From Thiobacillus denitrificans DSM 12475 (GTDB taxonomy: Bacteria; Pseudomonadota; Gammaproteobacteria; Burkholderiales; Thiobacillaceae): DNA of 64,000 bases. Of the stretch, positions 54,570 through 64,000 are shown in pieces (position 1 is the first letter of the stretch; each line of letters begins with the position of its first letter). Location of the stretch: the NCBI RefSeq assembly GCF_000376425.1, contig NZ_AQWL01000007.1:100414-164413 (forward strand), written 5' to 3'. Under the pieces are notes generated by a model that was not told where the DNA came from, made no database searches, and worked only from the letters and a program-made list of their open reading frames with translations. A program made the translations under genes and the position numbers.

Positions 54570-55667
54570 CTAGAGAATGGGCTGCGGCTCGGCCGCGTCG
54601 GATTCGATATACAGGGTGCGGGTGGGGAAGGCGATTTCCGCGCCGTGAGACTGGATGATGGCGGCGACTTTCAGCAGCACGTCCTGCTTGACCTCGTGGT
54701 AGTGCACCCATTGGACGGTTCTGGTGAAGGTATAGATGAAGAAATCGAGCGACGACACGCCGAACTGGTTGAAATTGACGATCAGGGTGGCATCGGTGTC
54801 GATCTCGGGGTGGGCCTGCAGCATGGCTTTCACGTCGGCGACGATGGCGGCCATCTTGTCGAGGTCGGTGTAGCGGATGCCGATGGTTTCCTTGATGCGC
54901 CGGTGGGTCATGCGAGTGGGGTTCTCCACCACGATGGTGGTGAACAGGGCATTCGGCACATAGATCGGGTTCTTGTTGAAGGCACGCACGCGGGTGTGGC
55001 GCCAGCCGATGTATTCCACCGTGCCTTCGATCTGCTTGTCCGGCGAGCGGATCCATTCGCCCACGGTAAACGGGCGATCCAGATAGATGGTGAGGCCGCC
55101 GAAGAAGTTGGCTAGCATGTCCTTGGCGGCAAACCCCACCGCGATCCCGCCGATGCCACCGAAAGCCAGCACGCCGGAAATGCTGAAACCCAGCGTTTGC
55201 AGGATGATCAGAACGGCGAGGATGACGACGCTGACCCGGCCCAGCTTGGACAGCGCATCGACCGTGGTGCGGTCGACCGGCTTGCCGGTCTGCGCGCGGC
55301 GCGCCAGGATGTTGCGCGCGGCATTGTCAATCAGGCGCCACAGGAACCACGCGAGGGCGGCGATGATCAGTGTGTCGCGGGCAAGCCCGACGAAGTCGGG
55401 AATGGGCATGCCGCGTTGCTGGTGCACGATCTGGAGAACGAAGGCCGCGCCTGTCACCCACAGGATCAGCGTCAGCGGTTTGCGGCTGGCCCTGATCAGG
55501 GCGTCATCCCAAATGGCCGAGGTGCGCGCGGCGACCTTTTCGATATGACGCAGCAGGTAGTAGGCGCCGATGTTGATGGCGAGGATCGCGGCAATCACCA
55601 TCAGAACCTGGGGCAGCCAGGAAGCGGCGAGGAATTCAAAACCGGGTTGTTGGGCCAGATCGCTCAT
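54570..55667 (-). CDS. MscS family mechanosensitive channel
   Basis: 365 residues. Membrane helices at about 18-38, 62-82, 95-113 and 145-165 precede the pore-lining segment GGIGGIAVGFAAKDMLANFFGG and the beta domain LDRPFTVGEWIRSPDKQIEGTVEYIGWRHTRVR-type sequence. The Gly/Ala spacing of the TM3 helix fits MscS. It releases solutes on hypo-osmotic shock. Monocistronic as far as can be seen; infA is downstream. Confidence 0.92.
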   Translation of the reverse strand: MSDLAQQPGFEFLAASWLPQVLMVIAAILAINIGAYYLLRHIEKVAARTSAIWDDALIRASRKPLTLILWVTGAAFVLQIVHQQRGMPIPDFVGLARDTLIIAALAWFLWRLIDNAARNILARRAQTGKPVDRTTVDALSKLGRVSVVILAVLIILQTLGFSISGVLAFGGIGGIAVGFAAKDMLANFFGGLTIYLDRPFTVGEWIRSPDKQIEGTVEYIGWRHTRVRAFNKNPIYVPNALFTTIVVENPTRMTHRRIKETIGIRYTDLDKMAAIVADVKAMLQAHPEIDTDATLIVNFNQFGVSSLDFFIYTFTRTVQWVHYHEVKQDVLLKVAAIIQSHGAEIAFPTRTLYIESDAAEPQPIL

Positions 55668-55793
55668 GTGGGGAAGGAGGGGTTGCGGTGTCCGGCCGAT
55701 TCTATTGCAAAGCCGGAAATCGATCTGCCCCGGCTGGTGCTTTGGGTGGCCCGTTTCCTATACTGAATGCCCAAAACCCCAAGGAGTCGAGCC

Positions 55794-56252
55794 ATGAGCC
55801 ACAGGATCGCATTGCCGGTTGTATTGACGGTTGCCTTGATGGGAGGCTGCGCGGACATGGGCAGCCTGGGAGGACCGAAATATGGCGCGACGGACGGCAC
55901 CGTGGCAAGCCAGACGGATCGCGACGGCACCGTGGCCAAGCTGGAAAACATCGAGGTGGACGACAAGTACAAGCTGGGGGTGGGGACGGCGGCTGGCGCA
56001 GTGGCGGGTGGCATTCTCGGTGCCGGAGTGGGCGACAGCACCACGGCCACGGTGGCGGGGGCGGTCCTGGGCGGCCTGGCCGGAACCTATGCCGAGAGCA
56101 AAATCCATAAGGCGGATGCGCAGCGCGTTACGGTCGACATGAAGACCGGCGGGCGCGTGACGATCGTGCAGCCGATGGATGGGCGCCTGCGTGACGGCAT
56201 GAGTGTGCGCGTCGAAGGCAGCGGCGAGAATGCCCGCGTGGTGCCACGCTGA
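55794..56252 (+). CDS. Glycine-zipper lipoprotein (17 kDa surface antigen-like)
   Basis: 152 residues. Lipobox LMGGC with Cys19 as the lipidated residue. A glycine-zipper hydrophobic stretch (AGAVAGGILGAGVGDSTTAT and AGAVLGGLAGTYAE) is followed by a C-terminal domain with TVDMKTGGRVTIVQP, as in SlyB/Rickettsia 17-kDa antigen proteins. Outer membrane lipoprotein likely stabilising the envelope. AAGGAG lies eight bases before the ATG. Confidence 0.88.
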   Translation: MSHRIALPVVLTVALMGGCADMGSLGGPKYGATDGTVASQTDRDGTVAKLENIEVDDKYKLGVGTAAGAVAGGILGAGVGDSTTATVAGAVLGGLAGTYAESKIHKADAQRVTVDMKTGGRVTIVQPMDGRLRDGMSVRVEGSGENARVVPR

Positions 56253-56460
56253 AGTGGCGCAGCTATTCGCTGGGCGTATGCCGCCAAACGTCAAGGCGCG
56301 GAATGCCGCTGTGTTCGATAGCCATATCATAATGAAAATCTTGGTTATTACGCGGTTTTCGCAGCCGTTTGTACTATCCGTCGCGAGCCTTATTAGCGGT
56401 ATCCGTGTCGGCACCTGGTAGCTAGGATGCCCGGTCCGAAAATAGCTATCCGCATGCCTT

Positions 56461-59376
56461 ATGGCCCGTAGTGCCGTCCCCCTTACCGATAGCCGTATCC
56501 GTCAGATCAAGGCACCCGACAAGCCGACCAAGCTGGCCGACGGCGGCGGCATGTATTTGCTGTTGCGGCCGGATGGTTCACGTTACTGGCGGCTGGATTA
56601 CCGCTTCGATGGCAAGCGCAAGACACTGGCGCTGGGTGTGTATCCGGAGGTTTTGCTCGGCGAGGCGAGAAGGCGCCGCCGTGCGACGAAGGCGCTGCTG
56701 GCGGCCGGACAGGATCCCGGCGCAGTGAGAAAGGCGGACAAGGCGAATAAACGGGAGCCCGCCACGGATGAACAGGCCTATGCCCTGGCCATGCTCGGCG
56801 AGGGGATGTGGGACTGGGATCTGCATAGTGGTCTGGTCAGGCATAACGCGCAGTGGGCGCGACTGATGGGGCTGGACGAACGGCAGCAGGAGCATGGCTG
56901 GAAGCAGGCCGCAGCAGCACTGCATGAGCAGGACCGGGAGGCGGCGATGACGGCGCTACAGAACTGCATCGAGGGCACGGCCGCCTTCGAATGCGAGCAC
57001 CGTATCCGCCATGCCGGCGGCGCCACGATCTGGGTGCGGAACCGCGGCGAGGTCATGCAGCGCGATGCCGACGGCAAGCCCCTGCGCATGGTGGGCAGTC
57101 TGCGTGAGGTGACTGAACAGCGGCGCGAGGCGCGGGTCATGCGCTCCCACAATCTGCTGCTGCAGACCATCGCAGCGGTCAATGAAATGCTGATGCAGGA
57201 GCTGCCGGAACAGGAGCTAATGGCATGCATCTGCCAGGAGCTGGTGCGCGACAATCTGTTCCGCATGGCCTGGATCGGCCTGGTCGACGAGGACGGCATG
57301 ACGGTGCGCCCCGTGGCGGAGGCCGGCATTGCCCGCGGCTATCTGGCCCAGGCGGCTATCCGCTGCGACGACTCGCCGCAGGGGCAGGGTCCCACCGGCA
57401 CTGCCATTCGTTCGGGCATCACGGTGATCAACGACGATACCGAGACCAATTGGCAGTTCGCGCCGTGGCGGGAGCGGGCACGTGCCCAGGGCTATCGCTC
57501 GTCGGCGGCGACGCCGTTGCGGATGCAGGGGCGTGTGATCGGCGCGCTCAATGTCTACAGCAATGAAGCGCACGCGTTCGGGCCTGAAAAGCGGATGTTG
57601 CTGGAAAAGCTGGCCACCGATCTCGGCGTGGCCATGGGGAATCGCGCGGCACTGGCCGCGCTGCGCGAGAGCGAGGAACGCTTTCGGTTGATTTCCAGTG
57701 TCGCCACCGATCTGCTGTATTCCAGCCTGCAGACGGGAACGGGGTTTTATGCCATCGACTGGGCAACGGCCTCGGCGGACCGCATCTTCGGCTATACGCT
57801 GGATGAGATCCTGGAGCAGGGCTGCTGGCGCAGCTACGTGCATCCGGACGACCTGCCCGAATTCGACCGTAACATCACCTACCTGGAACCGGGGCAGCGC
57901 AGCGAATGCGAGCTGCGCATCCTCGCCCGCGATGGCGCCATCCACTATATCCGGGCCTATTCCATGGAGGTGAAGTCGGATGACGGACAGCACCGACTGT
58001 ATGGCGCCTGCCAGGACATTACCGAGCGCAGGCAGGCGGAAGCGCGCATCGAGTTCCTTGCCCATCACGATATCCTGACCGGCCTGCCCAACCGCGTGCT
58101 GTTGCGCGACCGCTTCGAACAGGCGCTGGCGGTAGCGCAGCGGGCCCGGTCGCATATGGCCGTGCTGTTTCTCGATCTGGACAACTTCAAGGTGGTGAAC
58201 GACAGCCTGGGACATGCCGCCGGCGATGAACTGCTGCTGACCGCGGTCTCGCGTCTGTCCCGCTGCGTGCGCGACAGCGATACCATCAGCCGTCAGGGCG
58301 GCGACGAATTCGTTCTGCTGCTGAATGACATTCCGGATATAGACAGGGTGAAACAGATTGCCGCCGATATCCTCAGCCATCTGGCCGAACCGCTGGAGAT
58401 CAACGGCCACGTGCTGAACGCATCCTGCAGTATCGGCGTCGCGATTTATCCCGAGGACGGCAGCGATTTCGACAACCTGCTGCAGAAGGCCGATACCGCC
58501 ATGTACAACGCCAAGGATGCCGGCCGCAACAGCTATCGCTTCTTCGACGAGCAGATGAACCAGCAGGCCCAGGAGCATTTGATATTGCAGCACCGGCTGC
58601 ACCAGGCGCTCTACCGTGCGGAACTCCAGGTGCATTATCAGCCGCAGCTGGAAATCGGCAGCGGCAAGGTGACCGGAGTGGAGGCGTTGCTGCGCTGGCA
58701 GAATCCGGAGCTGGGCGAGGTGGCGCCGAGCCGTTTCATTCCGGTGGCGGAACGCTGCGGCCTTATCGTGCCCATCGGCGCCTGGGTGCTGGAGCAGGCT
58801 TGCCACCAGGCCCAGGCATGGCGCCAGGCCGGATTGGCCGACGTCACCGTGTCGGTCAACTTGTCCGCCATGCAGTTCCACCGTTTCAGCCTGGTCGAAA
58901 TGGTCGCAGGCACGCTGGGCAGAAGCGGGCTGCCGCCGCATTTTCTGGAACTGGAACTAACCGAGTCCATCCTGCTGCAGGATGTGGAGAGCACCCTGGA
59001 TACGGTGCGGCAACTGAAACGCCTGGGTGTACGCTTGTCCATCGACGATTTCGGTACCGGCTATTCGTCGCTCAGCTATCTCAAGCGTTTCGCCGTCGAT
59101 CGGCTGAAGATCGACCAGTCCTTCATGCACGACGTCAATACCGACCCGGACAATGCCGCCATTGTCCGTGCGGTCATCCAGCTGGCCCGCAGCCTGCGCC
59201 TGGACATCATCGCCGAGGGAGTGGAAACGCCGGCGCAACTGGCTTTTCTGCGCAAGGAAGGATGCCGGGAAGCGCAGGGCTACCTGTTCAGCCGGCCGCT
59301 GTCAGCGGCCGCCATGGAGACCTTTTTGCGTGAACGCATCGCGACGGCTGACGAGGCGAACCGGCTTGCGCTGTAA
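56461..59376 (+). CDS. Integrase arm-binding domain fused to PAS-GAF-PAS-GGDEF-EAL
   Basis: 971 residues in one uninterrupted frame. Residues 1-95 are a DUF4102 arm-type DNA-binding domain as in phage-like integrases (PLTDSRIRQIKAPDKPTKL, GMYLLLRPDGSRYWRLDYRF, KTLALGVYPEVLLGEARR). Then PAS (about 108-225), GAF (245-395), PAS (400-535), GGDEF and EAL. The cyclase site is intact (GGDEF 613-617, inhibitory RxxD 604-607), and so are the phosphodiesterase motifs: EAL 741-743, DDFGTGYSS from 862, Lys883, Glu919. The recombinase catalytic domain is absent. So it is a c-di-GMP enzyme with a DNA-binding head, unlike typical GGDEF-EAL proteins. No ribosome binding site is obvious. Confidence 0.9.
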   Translation: MARSAVPLTDSRIRQIKAPDKPTKLADGGGMYLLLRPDGSRYWRLDYRFDGKRKTLALGVYPEVLLGEARRRRRATKALLAAGQDPGAVRKADKANKREPATDEQAYALAMLGEGMWDWDLHSGLVRHNAQWARLMGLDERQQEHGWKQAAAALHEQDREAAMTALQNCIEGTAAFECEHRIRHAGGATIWVRNRGEVMQRDADGKPLRMVGSLREVTEQRREARVMRSHNLLLQTIAAVNEMLMQELPEQELMACICQELVRDNLFRMAWIGLVDEDGMTVRPVAEAGIARGYLAQAAIRCDDSPQGQGPTGTAIRSGITVINDDTETNWQFAPWRERARAQGYRSSAATPLRMQGRVIGALNVYSNEAHAFGPEKRMLLEKLATDLGVAMGNRAALAALRESEERFRLISSVATDLLYSSLQTGTGFYAIDWATASADRIFGYTLDEILEQGCWRSYVHPDDLPEFDRNITYLEPGQRSECELRILARDGAIHYIRAYSMEVKSDDGQHRLYGACQDITERRQAEARIEFLAHHDILTGLPNRVLLRDRFEQALAVAQRARSHMAVLFLDLDNFKVVNDSLGHAAGDELLLTAVSRLSRCVRDSDTISRQGGDEFVLLLNDIPDIDRVKQIAADILSHLAEPLEINGHVLNASCSIGVAIYPEDGSDFDNLLQKADTAMYNAKDAGRNSYRFFDEQMNQQAQEHLILQHRLHQALYRAELQVHYQPQLEIGSGKVTGVEALLRWQNPELGEVAPSRFIPVAERCGLIVPIGAWVLEQACHQAQAWRQAGLADVTVSVNLSAMQFHRFSLVEMVAGTLGRSGLPPHFLELELTESILLQDVESTLDTVRQLKRLGVRLSIDDFGTGYSSLSYLKRFAVDRLKIDQSFMHDVNTDPDNAAIVRAVIQLARSLRLDIIAEGVETPAQLAFLRKEGCREAQGYLFSRPLSAAAMETFLRERIATADEANRLAL

Positions 59377-59445
59377 TCCCGATTCGCCTCCTGGCGTCTC
59401 TCGCACTATGCTGGAAGGCGTTGGTTGCCATTGCAGATAACAGCC

Positions 59446-59727
59446 ATGAGTCACAAGCGCGAGATTTTATTGCGATCCATTTTTGAAGGGCCGGTCAGCG
59501 GCAATATCCACTGGCGCGAGGTGGAGTCGATGCTGACGCACCTGGGCGCCAGGGTGGAGCCGCACCACGGCGCGAGCTTTCGTGTGGTGTTGAACGGCGT
59601 GGAGGGGTTCATCCACCGTCCACACAACAGCACCACCTGTACCAAACAGGAACTGCGCCATGTACGCGATTATCTGGTGTCGGCGGGCGTAAGCCTGCCG
59701 CAGGATGATCGAGCCGGAGAGCATTAA
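59446..59727 (+). CDS. HicA-like toxin (orphan)
   Basis: 93 residues. SGNIHWREVESMLTHLGARV, HGASFRVVLNGVEGFIHRPH and ELRHVRDYLVSAGV match the HicA mRNA-interferase fold, with the catalytic His in the HRPH region. No HicB antitoxin gene follows; the next gene is fdnG. Start ATG at 59446 rather than an earlier in-frame codon, because the family begins near SHKREILL. It may be a domesticated or inactive toxin. Confidence 0.85.
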   Translation: MSHKREILLRSIFEGPVSGNIHWREVESMLTHLGARVEPHHGASFRVVLNGVEGFIHRPHNSTTCTKQELRHVRDYLVSAGVSLPQDDRAGEH

Positions 59728-59880
59728 TCGGCCGCAATTCGAAAGCCGGCTGTCGTGCCGGGGAAGGCGGCGTGCTTTCCCTGCTGTGGGTAATCCGATT
59801 GATTGAGAAGTTTGCATAAGTGCTTTTTGTTCCTATAGTTTTTCTATGCATGCAGACGCATGGAAAACGGGAGGGACGAA

Positions 59881-62800
59881 ATGCAAGTGACTCGAAGACA
59901 GTTCTTCAGAATCTGTGCGGCGGGGGTGGGTAGTTCCAGCCTGGCGGCGCTGGGTTTCGCACCCGGCGAGGCGTTGGCGGAAGTGCGCACATTCAAGCTC
60001 GCCCAGGCCACGGAAACCCGCAACACTTGCCCCTACTGCTCGGTGGGCTGCGGTCTGCTGATGTACAGCCTGGGCGACAAGTCCAAGAACACCGAGACTG
60101 CGATCTTCCATATCGAAGGCGATCCCGACCATCCGGTCAACCGCGGCACGCTTTGTCCCAAGGGCGCCGCCCTGGTGGATTTCGTGCGCAGCCCCAACCG
60201 TCTGAAGCACCCCGAATACCGCGCGCCAGGCAGCAAGGAATGGAAGCGTATTTCCTGGGACGATGCCTTCGACCGCATTGCCCGCTTGCTGAAGGACGAC
60301 CGCGACAAGAATTTCATCGCCACCAACGACAAGGGCGAAACGGTCAATCGCTGGCTCACCACCGGCGTCCTTGCCGCTTCCGCCGCCAGCAACGAAACCG
60401 GCTACGTGACGCACAAGGTCGTGCGTAGCATGGGGATACTCGGATTCGACAACCAGGCACGTGTCTGACACGGCCCGACGGTGGCAAGTCTTGCCCCGAC
60501 GTTTGGCCGTGGAGCGATGACCAACCATTGGGTTGACATCAAGAATACGGACCTGGTCCTGATCATGGGCGGCAATGCCGCCGAGGCACACCCGTGCGGC
60601 TTCAAGTGGGTGACCGAGGCGAAAGCGCACCGCAAGGCGCGCCTGGTCGTGGTCGACCCGCGCTTCACCCGCTCGGCAGCGGTGTCTGATTACTACGCGC
60701 CGATCCGCGCCGGCTCGGATATCGCCTTTCTTGGCGGCGTCATCAACTACCTGCTGACGCACGACAAGATCCATCACGAATACGTGAAGAACTACACCGA
60801 CTCCAGCTTCCTGGTGAAGGACGAGTTCTCCTTCGAGAACGGCCTGTTTTCCGGCTACGACCCGGAGAAGCGCAGTTACGACAGGTCGTCCTGGGGCTAC
60901 CAGATCGGCGAGGACGGCTACGCCAGGGTCGACCCAACGCTGCAGCATCCACGATGTGTCTTCCAGTTGATGAAGGCGCACTACAGCCGCTACACGCCCG
61001 AGATGGTTTCCACCGTTTGCGGCACCCCGCAGGCGGCTTTTCTCAAGGTGTGCGAGACGATCGCGGAGACTTCGGCGGCCGACAAGACCATGACCATCAT
61101 GTACGCGCTGGGCTGGACCCAGCACTCGGTCGGATCGCAGATGATCCGTACCGGTGCGATGGTTCAGTTGCTGCTGGGCAACATCGGCGCGCCCGGCGGC
61201 GGCATGAACGCGCTGCGCGGCCACTCCAACATCCAGGGTCTGACCGACCTGGGGCTGCTGTCCGATCTGCTGCCGGGGTACCTGACGCTGCCGCGCGATG
61301 CGGAGCAGAACTTCGGGGCCTACATCGACAAGCGCGCCTCCAAGCCGTTGCGTCCGGGGCAGCTGAGTTACTGGCAGAACTACAACAAGTTCCACGTCAG
61401 CCTCATGAAAGCCTGGTTTGGCGACGCCGCCAGCGCGGAGAACAACTGGTGCTACGACTGGCTGCCCAAGATGGACAAGGGCTACGACCTGCTGCAGGTA
61501 TTCGAGGACATGGGCCAGGGCAAGGTCAACGGCTACGTCTGCCAGGGTTTCAACCCGCTGGGCTCGGCACCATGCAAGGTCAAGGTGTCGAATTCGCTGT
61601 CCAAACTGAAGTTCCTCGTCATCGTCGATCCGTTGGCGACCGAGACCTCGGAATTCTGGCAGAACCACGGCGAATACAACGACGTCGACCCGACCAAGAT
61701 CCAGACCGAGGTGTTCCGCCTGCCGTCGACCTGCTTCGCCGAAGAGGATGGCAGCCTGATCAACTCCGGACGCTGGATGCAATGGCACTGGAAAGGCGCC
61801 GAGCCACCCGGCGACGCCAAGGGCGACCAGGAAATCATGGCTGGCATCTTCCTCAGGATCCGTGCGCTGTATCAGAAAGAGGGCGGGGCCTTCCCAGACC
61901 CCATCCTCAACCTGACGTGGAAACACAAGGTGCCGTCGTCCCCTGCGCCCGAAGAACTGGCGCGGGAATTTTCCGGCAAGGCGCTGAAGGACGTGACCGA
62001 TCCGAAGGATCCGACCAGGGTGCTGGTCAAGGCGGGCGAGCAGCTGAACGGCTTCGGTGAACTGCGCGACGATGGCTCGACCTCCTGCGGCTGCTGGATT
62101 TTTTCCGGCGCCTGGAGCGAGAAGGGCAACCTGATGGCGCGGCGCGACAACGCCGATCCCTTCGGCATCGGCCAGACCCTGAACTGGGCCTTCGCCTGGC
62201 CGGCCAACCGGCGCATCCTGTACAACCGTGCCTCCTGCGACCCAAGCGGCAAACCGTACGATCCGGCGCGCAAGCTGATAGCCTGGGATGCCGGGGCGGG
62301 CAAGTGGACGGGGGCCGACGTGCCGGACTTCGTGGCCGACTCGGCGCCCGAAAACGGGATGAACCCTTTCATCATGAACCCGGAAGGGGTGGCGCGCTTC
62401 TTCGCGGTGGACAAGATGGCGGAAGGCCCCTTCCCCGAGCACTACGAACCGTTCGAGACCCCGCTGGCAGCCAATCCGCTGTCGCCCGGCAACCCGATGG
62501 TGCGTTCTTCACCGGCGGCGCGGGTGTTCAAGGACGACTGGGCGACGTTCGGCAAGGCCGACAAGTTTCCGTTCGTCGCCACCACCTACCGGCTCACCGA
62601 GCACTTCCACTTCTGGACCAAGCATGCCCGCCTGAATGCCATCACCCAGCCCGAGCAGTTTGTCGAGATCGGCGAGGAACTGGCGAAGGCGAAGGGCATC
62701 AAGGCCGGCGACCATGTGCGGGTGAAATCGAACCGCGGCCATATCGTCGCGGTCGCGGTGGTGACCAAGCGCATCATGAGCCTGAACGTAAACGGCAAGC

Positions 62801-62952
62801 GGACCCATACGGTGGGCATTCCCCTTCACTGGGGCTTCATGGGCCTGGCGAAGAATGGCTATCTCACCAATACCCTGACCCCCTTCGTGGGCGACGGCAA
62901 CACCCAGACGCCCGAGTTCAAGGCGTTCCTGGTCGACGTCGAAAAAGTGTAG
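59881..62952 (+). CDS. fdnG: Formate dehydrogenase-N alpha subunit, selenocysteine-containing
   Basis: 1,023 residues if UGA at 60466-60468 is read as selenocysteine (residue 196, the same position as in E. coli FdnG). Tat signal VTRRQFFRICAAG (Arg5-Arg6), 4Fe-4S ligands Cys50, Cys53, Cys57 and Cys92, then NQARV-U-HGPTVASLAPTFGRG. The molybdopterin domains follow with TNHWVDIKNTDLVLIMGGNA and later MGLAKNGYLTNTLTPF. A SECIS-like hairpin follows the UGA. ATG 59881 is chosen because GGGAGGGA lies just upstream. Periplasmic; oxidises formate to CO2 and passes electrons through the beta and gamma subunits to quinone. Confidence 0.96.
60479..60498 (+). promoter_or_regulatory. SECIS hairpin for the fdnG selenocysteine codon
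   Basis: CGG pairs with CCG and GGCA with TGCC around an AGUCU loop, with a bulged U at 60482. The apical loop begins 18 bases after the UGA. Bacterial SECIS elements have this position, short loop and bulged U bound by SelB. Confidence 0.8.
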
Positions 62953-62961
62953 GAGGCGAAC

Positions 62962-63831
62962 ATGGCACTGCAATCGCTCGATATCAAGGCCCGTTCCGCC
63001 ACCACCACCCCGCCGCCCAGGGCGCGCGATCCGATTCATGTCGCCAAACTGATCGACATCTCCAAATGTATCGGCTGCAAGGCCTGCCAGGTGGCGTGCA
63101 TGGAGTGGAACGACCTGCGCGACGAGGTCGGCACCAACGCGGGAACCTATGACAACCCGCGCGACCTCACCGCCCAGTCGTGGACGGTGATGCGCTTCTC
63201 CGAGGTGGAAGTGGAGCAGGGCCGGCTCGAATGGCTGATCCGCAAGGACGGCTGCATGCACTGTGAAGACCCGGGCTGCCTCAAAGCGTGTCCGGCGCCA
63301 GGGGCGATCGTCCAGTCCGTCAATGGCATCGTCGATTTCCACCAGGAGCACTGCATCGGCTGCGGCTACTGCATCACTGGCTGCCCGTTCGACATTCCGC
63401 GTCTGTCGAAGAAGGACAGCAAGGTCTACAAGTGCACGCTGTGCTCCGACCGCGTGGCCGTGGGAATGGAGCCGGCCTGTATCAAGACCTGTCCGACTGG
63501 TGCGCTGGTGTTCGGCACCAAGGGCGACATGATCCGTCATGCGGAAGGGCGCATCGCCGACCTCAAGGAGCGCGGCTACGCCAATGCGGCACTGTACAAC
63601 CCCGAGGGCGTCGGCGGCACGCACGTGATGTACGTGCTGCAGCACGGCGACAAGCCGGAGCTGTACGCGAACCTGCCGAAGGATCCGCACATCAGCCCGC
63701 TGGTCAGCCTGTGGAAGGGCATCGCCAAGCCGTTGATGAGCCTGGGAATCGGGCTGGCGGTTTTTGCCGGATTCTTCCATTTCGTCACGGCCGGACCCAA
63801 GGAGGTGGAGGAAGAGGAAAAAGCGGATTGA
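62962..63831 (+). CDS. fdnH: Formate dehydrogenase-N iron-sulfur (beta) subunit
   Basis: 289 residues. Four 4Fe-4S clusters are visible: [35 protein letters not shown] and [21 protein letters not shown] single C-terminal membrane helix ([20 protein letters not shown]) anchors it at the periplasmic face. It relays electrons from FdnG to the cytochrome b subunit. AGGAGG lies seven bases before the ATG; nine bases separate it from fdnG. Confidence 0.96.
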   Translation: MALQSLDIKARSATTTPPPRARDPIHVAKLIDISKCIGCKACQVACMEWNDLRDEVGTNAGTYDNPRDLTAQSWTVMRFSEVEVEQGRLEWLIRKDGCMHCEDPGCLKACPAPGAIVQSVNGIVDFHQEHCIGCGYCITGCPFDIPRLSKKDSKVYKCTLCSDRVAVGMEPACIKTCPTGALVFGTKGDMIRHAEGRIADLKERGYANAALYNPEGVGGTHVMYVLQHGDKPELYANLPKDPHISPLVSLWKGIAKPLMSLGIGLAVFAGFFHFVTAGPKEVEEEEKAD

Positions 63832-63874
63832 GCCGCGCCATTCCCGATCTTTCACCCGACATCAAGGAGCGATC

Positions 63875-64000
63875 ATGAGTACGATGATTCAACGCTACAC
63901 CGCGCGGGAACGCAGCAACCACTGGGTGGTGGCGATTGCCTTCATTCTTGCCGGCCTCTCGGGACTGGCATTGTTCCACCCGGCCTTTTTCTTTCTCACG
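63875..64000 (+). CDS. fdnI: Formate dehydrogenase-N cytochrome b (gamma) subunit, N-terminal part
   Basis: The first 42 residues only; the gene leaves the window. MSTMIQRYTARERSNHWVVA, then IAFILAGLSGLALFHPAFFF, matches the first membrane helix of FdnI/FdoI with its haem-binding His in the SNHW motif. AAGGAG lies eight bases before the ATG. It would transfer electrons to menaquinone or ubiquinone. Confidence 0.9.
   Translation, partial: MSTMIQRYTARERSNHWVVAIAFILAGLSGLALFHPAFFFLT

Noticed and set aside
60466-60468. Stop codon splitting fdnG into two genes
   Set aside because: The surrounding sequence and position match the selenocysteine of E. coli FdnG and a SECIS-like hairpin follows, so it is treated as recoding rather than a nonsense mutation.
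59833-62442. Long open frame of about 870 codons opposite fdnG
   Set aside because: Antisense to a gene with unmistakable formate dehydrogenase motifs; such frames arise from high GC content and strong third-position bias. The same applies to long frames opposite mauG/fae-like (35,435-37,369), fhcA (15,072-16,823), the AlkB-like gene (28,115-29,581) and the GGDEF-EAL gene (57,217-58,941).

Overview
The window is a GC-rich proteobacterial chromosome segment. The CysB, OmpW, TadA and DUF934/CysI set and the arrangement of the tetrahydromethanopterin genes fit a facultatively methylotrophic, sulfur-metabolising betaproteobacterium best. The class is an inference; no rRNA, tRNA or CRISPR array was seen.

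Bases 1-19,905 carry a nearly continuous tetrahydromethanopterin (H4MPT)/methylofuran supercluster for formaldehyde oxidation. The minus strand from 13,678 leftward encodes beta-RFAP synthase, MtdB, a COG2232 ATP-grasp protein, Mch, a RimK-like ATP-grasp ligase, a CitG-like protein, Fae and a zinc-finger/PTPS fusion. Further left are the methylofuran genes mfnD, mfnF, pabB and mfnE homologues and a truncated PLP decarboxylase. A HisA-like gene lies between the two blocks on the plus strand. Diverging rightward from 13,952 is fhcBADC (formyltransferase/hydrolase), then a histidine phosphatase, folP and a PCuAC copper chaperone. The divergent control region (13,679-13,951) holds an ordered array of TGTCAC half-sites.

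Bases 20,682-36,085 form an accessory block with two related FixL/FixJ-type two-component systems. One (plus strand, 21,652-23,560) precedes osmC-like, lpd, gcvH-like and rhodanese genes. The other (minus strand, 33,094-30,019) precedes an AlkB/XylM-family membrane monooxygenase, a truncated haemoglobin and a ferredoxin-reductase. The two groups converge on a strong bidirectional terminator at 26,682-26,702. Upstream on the minus strand lie an acyl-CoA dehydrogenase, a small unknown protein, a Nif11-type protein, a ferredoxin and a Fae-like protein that lacks the catalytic histidine.

Bases 36,212-45,560 concern sulfur: a methanethiol oxidase operon (mtoX-SCO-mauG), cysB, a DsrC-like gene that appears to lack its redox cysteines, sulfite reductase cysI, a DUF934 gene and a ferric-reductase-like membrane flavoprotein. 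Methanethiol oxidation yields formaldehyde and sulfide, which links this region to the H4MPT pathway.

Bases 45,700-52,980 look like an acquired patch: an HdeD pseudogene, HxlR regulator, small thioredoxin-fold protein, CopB-type copper ATPase, double-CDGSH iron-sulfur protein, a Rieske oxygenase alpha/beta pair and a decayed integron-type integrase. The rest is housekeeping (tadA, an L,D-transpeptidase, infA, an MscS channel, a lipoprotein), then an unusual fusion of an integrase arm-binding domain to PAS-GAF-PAS-GGDEF-EAL, an orphan HicA toxin, and the start of a formate dehydrogenase-N operon whose catalytic subunit uses an in-frame UGA selenocysteine codon. Formate is the end product of the H4MPT route, so the two ends of the window are metabolically connected.
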